DNA of 64,000 bases from the NCBI RefSeq assembly GCF_963576675.1, contig NC_088919.1:46522501-46586500 (forward strand), given 5' to 3'. The notes under the pieces are model-generated. The model was not told where the DNA came from. It made no database searches and was given only the letters and a program-made list of their open reading frames with translations. The DNA is from Euphorbia lathyris (lineage: Eukaryota; Streptophyta; Magnoliopsida; Malpighiales; Euphorbiaceae). Positions 55,355 to 64,000 of the stretch are shown piece after piece (the stretch's first letter is position 1; each line of letters begins with the position of its first letter). Made by a program: the position numbers and the translations under genes.

Positions 55355-56547
55355 TAGGGCTGTAAACGAACCGAGTCGAGCCGAGCTTTGGTCTGCTCAA
55401 GCTCAGCTCGCTATAAAATTAACGAGCTCGAGCCCGAGCCGAGCTTGCTATAAAATTAACGAGCCGAGCCCGAACCGAGCTTTGGCTTGCTCAACGAGCT
55501 TGAGCCGGACTTTGAGCTTGTTTCGAGCTTTAAAATCCTCTTTAGATTGGTTCATTAAAAAAAGGCTTAATACATCATTTGCCCCCTGAACTTGTCTGAA
55601 ATAGTTGATTGGCCCCCTGGACTTTCAAAGTGTCTCGATAGCTCCCTGAACTTGCATAAAATGTTTAGTTAGCCCCCCGAACTTGCGTAAAACGTAATCA
55701 ATTGATCACTTGGTTGCAAAAAAAGTAAGTTAAATGCAGAAGATGTATTCCACGTGTCTTAGAATGTTATTACATAATTTAAAAATAGAGTAAAAATGAA
55801 GTTATTACTTGCTCAACTACAAACCTTGTATTCTCTAATATTACAACCACAATACCCCGATCTTAATTGTTTTACTTTTTTTAAGACGCATGCAATACAT
55901 TTTCCGTATTTAACTTACTTTTTTGCAACTGAGTGATCAATTGATTACGTTTTACGCAAGTTCAGGGGGCTAACTGAACATTTTATGTAAGTTCAGGGAG
56001 CTATCGAGACACTTTGAAAGTTCAGGGGGCCAATCAACTATTTTGGACAAGTTCAGGGAGCAAATGATGTATTAAGCCTTAAAAAAATTATCTAATCATG
56101 AATTGTTTGTGAGTAAATCGTTAATTATATTTGTGAAGTTTGCTCGCAAATAACTCTTTAATTGTGTACATAAACAAACTCACAAGCAAAGTTCGTGAAT
56201 AAATAAACAAGATGCTTACAAATAGTTCGTCTATTACTTATTTATTATATTTGTGAATGAACTCATCTTATAGCAAATGAAATAATATTACGTTTAGATA
56301 TTTGTGAACTAACACAAACCTGTATAGTTTTCTACAAGACTAAAATTTGTTCATAAATTTTCTAATCAAGCCTGCTCGCAAGCTTTCGAGCCGAGCTTTG
56401 GTCTGTTCAAGCTCGGCTCATTTACGAACTAAGGCAGTAAATCATGTTCACGAATGGCACGTTTATAAATCGAACCAAATCGAGTCGAGCTTTTATCGAG
56501 CCGATCACCGAGCTGCTCATGAGCGGCTCGGCTCATTTACGGCCCTA
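55355..56547. mobile_element. hAT-like MITE (GAGCCGAGC-rich), split by a MULE MITE
   Basis: Ends TAGGGCTGTAAACGAACCGAG (55355) and its mirror CTCATTTACGGCCCTA (to 56547) form imperfect TIRs. The subterminal regions are full of GAGC(C)GAGCTT motifs. The flanks carry only an imperfect 8 bp repeat, so the superfamily is a guess. The interior is displaced by the element at 55564-56078. Confidence 0.65.
55555..56087. mobile_element. MULE-type MITE nested in the hAT-like element
   Basis: Element 55564-56078 (515 bp) with near-complete inverted arms of about 190 bp (GGCTTAATACATCATTTGC ... GCAAATGATGTATTAAGCC) and the 9 bp TSD TTAAAAAAA on both sides. Non-coding; about three quarters of it can form one hairpin. 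Confidence 0.9.
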
Positions 56548-56625
56548 ATGGTATATTTCTATTATATTTCTATTTCTGGTGATGGAAGTACTAGGCCCAT
56601 AATTAGTCAACCCATCATATGTTGC

Positions 56626-57764
56626 TTGCTTTACGCTAAAGTATCCACCTTGCATACAATCTAAAGGCTATAAAATCCTAATTTTGTTAGAGATCTATTA
56701 GGTTAGCCGTACCCAAAGACAGTGTCCTTTTGCGTTTTGTATTGCTAAACTTCGTACCCTAGTTATGAATCTGTCGACTCCCCTTGTCACCCGATTGAAT
56801 TCGCTGTAGTTACATCGGTTCTTTGCTGGTACCATTGGATTTGGTTCCTCCCACCCTCAAAAGACCCTCACCCTCACCCGCATCCACATTCAGTTCTCAT
56901 CTCCAAAAGATTCTCCCAAATCGGCTCATTTGCAACCAATTCCTTCAATCGGCGCAAGAAGCAAAGGCACAAACTTAACCCTCCGCACAGGAGGGAGCTG
57001 CCGGAGGAACTTTCCAGAAACGTGGTGGTTCTGACGTGCGACGTGCATTTGATTGGCACCGAACATTTCTCGCAGGTGAATTGATCTTTAATTCTTTGTT
57101 TAATTCGGATTTGAATCTTTAATTCTTTGTTTAATTCGGATTTGAATTTCTGTTTGAATGCTGAGAAAACCAAAGGAAATAGGTTGTATTTTGACGCTTT
57201 ATGTATGTGTTGTTAGCAGTGTTCTAATTATCGGGGGCGGTCTAGGCGGGGGTTTTAGAACAGGCCCCGATTAAATTAATCTCATTGCAAAAAAGATATT
57301 CTTATAGACTGAACTAATCCAGGAAATGATTGTTAAATTCCCAATACTTGTAGTCTGGTTAATTTAGTATAATCTAATACAATTCTTGAAACCTATTGCA
57401 GGAATCATGTAAAAAAGTTAAAGCTGTTGTAATATGATTCTTGAAACTCAGCTGATTTCATTTTGATTCTCTGTATAATTGGTTGCAAATGAGCGGATTT
57501 CGGACAATCTAAATATGAATGCGGGAGGAACCAGATCCGATGGTGCCAGCATAGAACCGGTGTAACTCCGGCGAATTCAATCGGGTGACAAGGCGAGTCG
57601 ACCGATTCATAACTCGGGCATGAAGTTTATCAATACGAAAGCAAAATGACACTGTCTATGTATACAGCTAACCTAACAGATTTGTAACAAAATGAGGATT
57701 TTATAGCCTTTTTGACTAATTCCTGAAGGAAGTTTCTTGCTTTATGCTAAGTATCCACCTTGAC
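56626..57764. mobile_element. Inverted-repeat element carrying TraB-like exons
   Basis: Arms of about 190-200 bp at 56664-56855 and 57520-57715 are inverted copies (AAAGGCTATAAAATCCT at the outer ends, GGTTCCTCCC / GGGAGGAACC at the inner ends). Outside both arms a stretch of about 27 bp (TTGCTTTAnGCTAA ... GTATCCACCTTG) is repeated in the same direction. The centre holds two exons of a host gene. The long direct repeat is not a usual DNA-transposon TSD, so the class is open. Confidence 0.7.
56890..57440 (+). pseudogene. Captured TraB-family gene fragment (two exons)
   Basis: The exon ending at about 57075 (CAG|GTGAAT donor) reads NRRKKQRHKLNPPHRRELP, EELSRNVVVLTCDV and HLIGTEHFSQ. A second exon after an AG at about 57400 reads ESCKKVKAVV. 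The known TraB-family order is VVVL(T/S)CxSTAEGGVCDVYLVGTAHVSQ followed by ESCREVQAV, so the intron position is kept and a short internal piece between CD and VH is lost. The intron holds a 31 bp tandem duplication (AATTCTTTGTTTAATTCGG). TraB-like proteins of plants act at organelle membranes. This piece has no complete domain. Confidence 0.72.
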
Positions 57765-58577
57765 TTTCTCTGTGCTTTGCTTCAAATTCATGGCAATAGC
57801 AGGACTCACTCTGCTACCAAAGAATGCTTCCACTTCATCAGCTTTTTCATTGCTGCACATCTGCCAGAGTAATCAAGTAATTACTCTTAAAACCAATGCT
57901 AGCCATCACCTATAAATTATAATTACTCTTCTTAAACTTGTCCAAACTTGCAGGAAAAATCACTTACAGGTGAGATTATATCCCTGATGAAATGGGTGAT
58001 TAGCAATGCAGCACCATATTTTTTCAAGATCAGATCCCAGTTCTCCTGCATTGATGAGCAAATATCAACGGCGATCCATGGTTGAAAGTTGTTTATGCTT
58101 ATGCTCTCAAACATAAAGCTGGGCGAATGAGTGAATGAGTGAATGAGTGAACAAGTGAATGAATGAATACCTTCAACCATCTCCAAGCCATTTCGCGGCC
58201 TTCTAAGCTAATTCCAGTAAGTCCATACACAATATCCTGATCTCGGACCTGCATTATATCGAGGCAAGGCAAGTATTAGAGCAATTGGCAAGAAAAGTAA
58301 GGCTATTACAGAAGTTTGTCAAGGCGGTTCTTTGCCTCATCTGAGACTAAAAAGTTCAGAGCCTCAACCACTATGTTTGGGTCCGGACAAGAAGCTATAC
58401 AACCTGTGGCAGTTAAAACATAGAACATAAAAAAACTGTGTATAATTGTGTAGCGAACTTACTCAAAATCCGTTCCTTCTCTTGTACGGTATCAGCTTCT
58501 CTATAAATCTTTAGAAGATACTCAAAACCACTTCTGTTTGTGGTGCTAGCTTTCCTGATTACAGAAATGTATGCAGC
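57755..58577 (-). pseudogene. C-terminal tail of an APM1-like (M1 family) aminopeptidase
   Basis: Minus-strand exons: 58577-58463 (AAYISVIRKASTTNRSG, IYREADTVQEKERIL), 58403-58336 (CIASCPDPNIVVEALNFL), 58248-58171 (VRDQDIVYGLTGISLEGR, EMAWRWLK), 58045-57968 (ENWDLILKKYG, LLITHFIRDIIS) and 57860 to about 57758 (ADEVEAFFGSRVSPAIAMNL). These match consecutive parts of the ERAP1-C helical domain of plant aminopeptidase M1. The junction after 58336 reads GAG|GCAAAG, a GC-AG intron. The catalytic HEXXH part is absent and the 3' end runs directly into the TraB-carrying element, so it is a relic cut by that insertion or rearrangement. A GAATGAGT microsatellite lies in the intron at 58125-58168. Confidence 0.85.
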
Positions 58578-58779
58578 CTGCAATAAAAATAGTTATTCTG
58601 ATAGTTGTATTCAGGGGCGGTGGCCTAGAGAGAAATAAATAAAAGTTATAATTTCTGAAGGAAATTTCCGTCTGTAATTATACTCTATTCAGAGTTTGAA
58701 ATGGTTTTGGGTATTACTAAAGGAATCTGCGATGGACAAAATATAATCTCTAACGCATTTTCGGTAATTATACTCTAAC

Positions 58780-59240
58780 TCAGGTATGATTTTTGTTCAA
58801 AGAACTCATCTCATCTTGTATTGCCCGCATTACTCTTGAAGTCTTTTGTAGTCTCATTTTCTCAAAAGACTACATCTCTGCCTCTAATGAAGTTCTTCTT
58901 CTCTAGATATCATAGTTTGTGACCGAATTGTTCATCTCTGTATCCAATAAAGATACAAAGGATTAATTTAGATTGTGACCGAATTGTTCATCTCTGTATC
59001 CAATAAAGATACAAAGGATTAATTTATTATCAAACTTTGACCGCTGCTCTTTAGGCACATGATAGTATTAAACATGTTTGCCAATTTGTACTTTTTTGGA
59101 ATATCAAAATCTAGAGCAACTGATGGAGACCTATTAATAATATAGCATGATGTGCTAGCTGCTTTTCTCCAAAATGACCTAGGTAATTGGCCATCTTCAC
59201 ATGCATATGATCTTCTGGCCATCTTGAGCATGTATCTGAC
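58780..59240 (-). pseudogene. Copia integrase/RT-linker debris
   Basis: On the minus strand YMLKMARRSYACEDGQLPR and FWRKAASTSCYIINRSPS match the end of a Ty1/copia integrase. Then FIGYRDEQFGHNL-type sequence appears twice because of a 57 bp tandem duplication (58910-59030). It is full of frameshifts. Confidence 0.7.
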
Positions 59241-59863
59241 CTTTCCAGACTGGTGTGATTCATCATTTCTGCCACACTATTATGCTGCGTTATAATCTTC
59301 TCATGTCAGATTCCATGTTGGAATAGTGGTTCTCAAACCTCGTATATTCATTTCTGTGAATTTTCTTGTCATGTAGTTGTTAGAAGTTAGTAAAGTAGCC
59401 ATCTTATATGAGAGATCATTTGGAGAATGTCGGAATAAGTGTAATTTTAATGAATGCATTTTTGCTTGAAGCAGTTTTTCGCTCTTTATATTGCTGACTT
59501 TTTTATCTGCTTCTTTTTATGCATATGCTTTGTATTACTACGAGCTTAAATCTTCTGGAAGGACTTGAATGAATGAAGATGAAGGCATGAGATCCTGAGT
59601 TAAGCCTTCTTATAGCATTCTTTTGTGTATGGTCCTGGATCATCGCAGATTTAGGTGGAAATATGTTAGGCAAAACACACCTAAAGATTTTTCATCATCA
59701 TTTTGATTTTAGTGGATTGAGCGGATACTAATAACTCATTTCATTTTTTTCTAAAATTGTGTTTTTTATAGTTTGAAATAAGTTTTTTTTTTTTTTTTTT
59801 TTTTTGTAATTTCTGTATTAACAATATAACACTATACATATAAAACACTGTTTTTGAACTATT
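59241..59863. other. Intergenic, no gene seen
   Basis: AT-rich with a T25 run near 59781. Nothing recognisable. Confidence 0.5.
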
Positions 59864-60648
59864 AACAATACAACTTTCAATGGAGCACGGGGCTATTCTC
59901 TTCGCTATTATTTGTCACCAAATGTGGAAATGGAGGAATGAAGAGTTATTTGCTGAGAAGACTGTCTTTATTCCTGACCTCCGGTTTTACTTCTCGAAAA
60001 AACTCTCTGTTATTACAAAGAGTTTTGAAGGAGAGCCCCTGGTTCACCCCTCCCCGGTTAAAGAGGTCCAGTTAGTTGGTTGGAGGAAGCCCAGGGAAGG
60101 GGTTGTCAAGTTGAATACGGATGGCTCCTGCCTTAGTAATGGCAGAATTGCTGCTGGTGGAGTTCTTCGGGATGCTGGTGGCGCCTGGCTGGCTGGGTTT
60201 ACCCATAACTTAGGTACGGGCTCCTCCTTTACTGCGGAGCTCTGGGGGATCTTGTCTGGCATTAAACTCGCCATTCGCATGGGTGTTAAAAGACTTTCGG
60301 TGGAGTCTGACAATTTGGAGGCTATCAACAGGATTTCGGATAGACAGGTTGTTTGTCTTAAGAGTCAGAATCTCATTAAAGCCATCTTGAGGCTTCGTCC
60401 TGCCTTCGATTCTCTTACCTTCTCCCATATTTATAGGGAGCAAAACCGCGTGGCGGATCGCTTGGCAGCTGCTGGGCATGGGGGGATGTTAGGTGTTTCT
60501 ACCCTTTCCGTTCCTCCTTCTTTTCTGTTACCTTCTCTTCTTGAGGATAGGATTGGGGTCAGTCTTCCTAGACTGATCCCGGGTTAGGTTTTTGTTTGTT
60601 TTTTTTTTTTCTTCCCTTCTTACCAAAAAAAAACAATACAACTTTCAA
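59864..60648 (+). mobile_element. 5'-truncated LINE (L1-like) with 17 bp TSD
   Basis: Insert 59881-60631 between perfect copies of AACAATACAACTTTCAA (59864-59880 and 60632-60648). It holds one open frame, 59880-60587, encoding a plant LINE RNase H (WRKPREGVVKLNTDGSCLS, GGVLRDAGGAWLAG, SSFTAELWGILSG, VESDNLEAIN, FSHIYREQNRVADRLA). A T-rich tract and an A9 tail follow. The frame is intact over 235 residues, so the insertion is recent. It lacks endonuclease and RT. Confidence 0.93.
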
Positions 60649-60794
60649 ATGCGATTATAACCGATTTGTTATGCCTCTCGATGTTAATTGTCAATTTTGT
60701 ATGAATATGTATTAAAGCACTGTACATATAAAATTAAATCAAATTCAAAATCTTCATAAAGCATTGTTATAGGTTGTTGTGGACCTACCATGTC

Positions 60795-61210
60795 TCCTTG
60801 ATTAACTGTTTTAAAGATTAAGCCTCTGATCATTTATGGATTAGGTCCTTATTTAGCTTTTTCGTCGAGTTTGGACTGCATAGATCGTTATAAGACGATT
60901 CGGCTTGTTGACATGGACAAATAAAAATAAAAATTCCTTGACTAGGAGAGATAAATATTAAAAACTAAAACGAAATTATAGAAATAAATCTCTAGTATAT
61001 TCTTCCAAACTCGATTTTCTCTTCTCCCATTTTGTGATTTTCAACATTAGAATCGCCAAATCGATCTTCTCATCTCCTAAACTCGACGGAAAAGTTAAAT
61101 AAGGGCCAAATCCATAACAAAATCAATGATCAATGGCTCAATGTGAAAAATTAATTGATCAGGGACTTGATCCTTAAAACATATAAAGTTCAGGGGCTTA
61201 ATTATGCTTT
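60795..61210. mobile_element. MITE-like element with imperfect inverted arms
   Basis: The left arm (60815-60880, GATCATTTATGGATTAGG ... CGTCGAGTTTG) is mirrored at 61075-61140 (AAACTCGACGGAAAAGTTAA ... CAATGATCAATGGCT). Its right edge ends GGGGCTTAATTATGCTTTTT; a related AAAAGCATAATTAAGCCCC lies at 55320. Confidence 0.6.
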
Positions 61211-61552
61211 TTGTTTATACTATTCTATGAACTCCATAAATTGAAGCCACCAATTGAAGTTTCAACATGGGTAAGTATCTCAAAAGACATAACATTCTTT
61301 TTCTCTTTACAACTTCAGAAGTATTGTGGTGAATGTTTCCTGAAATTTTAGCATTTGATGCAGGAACTTATTGAGAAGGCAGAGAAACAACCAAACCTCA
61401 CAGAGCAACTTATTGCTTCAAATGGAGTTCCGTTCTGAAGAGTTGCAGAGTTCCGTTTTTAGCACATAGTAAGTATGGAATGATATAATATTTGATCACA
61501 GTGCATAGTAAGTATATATGGAATGATATATTAATTTTTATTTTCAATCATT

Positions 61553-61721
61553 AACTACAACATTGGCTATGTGGTGAAGCTCTTAGCCTAGTGGTTGAGA
61601 GCTTAACTATGTCTTGAGAGGTCATGGGTTCGAATCACATCCGGGTCTGGTGGAGATTTTTCTTTTCTTTAATGTAAGCGCATTGCGCAAATTTTAAAAA
61701 AAAAACTACAACATTGGCTAT
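61553..61721 (+). mobile_element. tRNA-derived SINE with 18 bp TSD
   Basis: Insert 61571-61703 (133 bp) with A box TAGCCTAGTGGTTGAGAGC and B box GGGTTCGAATC, ending in an A run. It is flanked by perfect AACTACAACATTGGCTAT (61553-61570 and 61704-61721). The RNA polymerase III promoter elements are intact. Confidence 0.92.
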
Positions 61722-62325
61722 ATGTCTCCGGAGTAGGCATTATATGGAAAATTTTCTATTAAATCAGATGTTTTTCAGGAAGAATAATGGCTTTCAAGCA
61801 CAGGATTCTTACTTATTTTTGGAAGTTCATGAATGTTTATAAACTAGAAATCTAAGATATAAAATCCCATTACAATATTATTTCAGTATTAATTTCCTTA
61901 TACCATATTTCAATATTTATTTCAAGGGAGACTTTTCAATTTCTTATATGGTTCATCTCAATAATTAATACACAAAAGGAAAATATTATATAAAAATGAA
62001 ATTTCACAAGGATATAAAGGTAAAATTATAGATCTGTAAATATCTCAATTCTGTCTTCTAAGTTTTAGGTTTATTCTTATCTTTTGTGCTGATTCTTCAC
62101 ATTCCCATTTTTAATTCCTATTTTCTTCAATTTGTGTTTGATTAATTCGCTTTATGGTGAACTATATTCTTCAGTTTGTTGTGAAAAGTGAGGAACAAAT
62201 GATAAATGTTGGTTTGAAGGGTGGTAAAAATAATTTCCTTAAGGATTTATTAATCTAGCAGAAATAGAGTTTTCGATCAAATAAATAGTAGCAGCATAAT
62301 AGTCCTTCATTCAAAGATAATAGGA

Positions 62326-62965
62326 TATATTTTAGGGTAATTAATTTATTAGTCCCTATATTTTAACAAAACATACTGTTTAGTCCTTGTATTTTAAAAA
62401 ACACACGGTAAAGTCTCTAACGTTTTTCTCTGTGAACTGTTTAGTCCCTAACGTTTTTCTCAGTGAACTGTTTAGTCCCTGCCGTTAGATTCTCATGAAC
62501 TGTTTAGTCCCTGACGTTTTTCTCGGTGAACTGTTTAGTCCCTGCCGTTAGATTCTCATGAAGATTATGTTAGTCAATTTGGATTTGCGTTCTTCTTTTC
62601 CTTTATTTTCCTTTCCTTTAAACTCTAATGCATCTGAAATCAACTTTGTGTGTTATTCTTCTTGATTTTTTTCTTAATCGTTCAAATTCGTAAGCATTGG
62701 ATTTGTTCTTTTTCTTGTTCTCCATATAAATAGTTTCTTCTTCTAAATTGGATTTCCTCTTCTGAAGTTTGAAGGTAAATAGTAAAGGGTAATTTAGTCA
62801 TTTCCGAAGTCATAAACGGTAAAAATCTAACAAACATGCAGAAGGACTAAACAGTTCACTGAGAAAAAGGTTAGGGACCTTACCATGTGTTTTTGAAAAT
62901 ATAGAGACTAAACAGTGTGTTTTGTCAAAATATAGGGACTAATAAACTAATTACCCTATATTTTA
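62326..62965. mobile_element. Mutator-like MITE with 9 bp TSD and internal tandem repeats
   Basis: Element 62335-62956 (622 bp) with ends GGGTAATTAATTTATTAGTC mirrored by GACTAATAAACTAATTACCC. The TSD TATATTTTA is perfect (62326-62334, 62957-62965). The left arm contains four repeats of GAACTGTTTAGTCCCT with CGTTTTTCTC spacers. Confidence 0.9.
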
Positions 62966-64000
62966 ATAAATACATTTTGCGAAAAGATTGATAGAAAATT
63001 GTATATATATTTAAGAAAATATTTGGATTAAGGAAATGTGTTATCCTTTTCTAAACTCTGATCTTTTTTTTTTCAAAGAGAACTCTGTTCCTTTTAACTG
63101 AAAAAAAAAAATTTGAACAAGACTGAATTATAGTGAAATTGAAATACTAATATAATCTTTTAAAAATAGCAATAATTTAAATAAAAAGTTTATAAAAATA
63201 ATAATGATAATAATAATAATAATAAAATTATTATAAAAAATCATTATAATTATAATAAGTAATGATAAATTACTAAACCGGTTATTGAATTGAACAGATT
63301 GATACTGAAATTAAGTAACAAAAAACATGAGCGATGACCCCAATTGCAACGATTCAACTCAGCTTTGAAGAAGGTAAAATGTGACAAACTAATCCAAATA
63401 CAGTCATTTTTAATACCTAAAATTTGTAAAACCCTAAACCTAATTTGTCAAATATTACCAACTTAAAACTGAATTAATACTCAAAATTAGATTTAAGCTA
63501 ATTTGATATGAGAAGTTGACAATTCAATACCGAGAACAAAAGTATCTGTTATGAAACTCAAATTGGTCACAACCATGAATTATCATTGAGATAACTTTTG
63601 CTGGGAATTTGACACCACCAATTATGTGCTCACAAGCTCCATGTTTGTAAAAACTATATCTATTTGTTCAATCAGTTTCCAATTTATCTGAAAATGATAA
63701 TTGCAATATAAAAAGATAATACACTAGCGAAAATTACAGACGCCTAGTAGAAATTAGTGAGAATCCATGTTGATGTTGTGTAAAGAAATGGAAAACCTTC
63801 TTGCTTCTGAAAGCTATCCTAAAAAGGTGTTCCAATTCCCAAAATCGAGTTTCGGAACAAAACTGATACCTCAGGATTTTTCTTCTTATACTCAGTGGAG
63901 ATCAGGAGACGTCGACGAACACTGTCCAACGACGACATTGGCTGTGATATTTACAGGAGAAGTTTGTGCAGTAAAAAAAATAACTTATCTATAGACATGT
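62966..64000. other. AT-rich end of window, no gene supported
   Basis: Contains an AAT/ATA-rich run near 63195-63260. A 75-codon ORF at 63767-63994 has no recognisable motif and cannot be supported alone. Confidence 0.5.

Noticed and set aside
59880..60587. Intact 235-codon ORF as a host RNase H gene
   Set aside because: It is bounded by a LINE-type target duplication and an A tail, and its sequence is the RNase H of plant LINEs.
61571..61660. Possible tRNA gene with A and B boxes
   Set aside because: It has an A-rich tail and an 18 bp target duplication, so it is a SINE.
63767..63994. 75-codon ORF near the window end
   Set aside because: No motif, no splice context and no neighbouring gene. 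It could be the edge of a gene beyond 64000 but cannot be supported.
1..64000. CRISPR arrays, operons, prophage or bacterial features
   Set aside because: The tandem repeats have no CRISPR-like spacer structure, and all genes have plant-type introns and retroelement context.

Overview
This window is nuclear DNA from a flowering plant, most likely a eudicot. It is AT-rich and built mostly of nested plant retrotransposons, Mutator-like elements, MITEs and SINEs. Genes have short exons with GT-AG introns, and the gene fragments resemble plant proteins (TROL, TraB, an M1 aminopeptidase, a malectin-LRR receptor kinase). No species marker was recognised. I see no CRISPR array, rRNA gene or functional tRNA gene. 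All assignments come from reading the sequence; no database search was run.

Layout. 1-25831: a minus-strand SIRE-like Ty1/copia element whose 3' end lies outside the window. Its reverse transcriptase is split by a 19.3 kb Ty3/gypsy Tat (Ogre-like) element (1322-20663, TSD GGGTG). The copia element itself abuts a LINE (25832-29233), which is also split by a solo LTR (27369-28687, TSD GGTTC). 29350-31890: a MITE and a Pack-MULE carrying a piece of a TROL-like gene. 32838-37462: the only convincing host gene, a RING-H2 E3 ligase with a run of duplicated exons; a TRIM sits in its 5' UTR intron and a SINE piece in the array. 37565-40305: a malectin/LRR receptor-kinase pseudogene missing several exons. 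43153-53084: a second, younger Tat-lineage element on the minus strand with 478 bp LTRs that differ at one base. 53167-54518: a Mutator-like element. 55355-58577: a hAT-like MITE with a nested MULE MITE, an inverted-repeat element carrying two TraB-like exons, and the tail of an M1 aminopeptidase pseudogene. 58780-64000: copia debris, a 5'-truncated LINE with a 17 bp TSD, a SINE with an 18 bp TSD, and a MULE MITE with a 9 bp TSD.

Most notable points. (1) Both Tat elements carry an intron-containing accessory gene of a different family (plant mobile domain in one, probable gypsy-type transposon domain in the other). In both it lies antisense to pol, between integrase and the 3' LTR, and converges on pol. 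(2) The RING-H2 gene holds seven copies of one acidic segment, six as separate symmetric phase-1 exons; one copy carries a premature stop. (3) The first Tat element's gag ORF contains four gag-like modules in a row. (4) Three independent transposable elements here carry captured host gene pieces.
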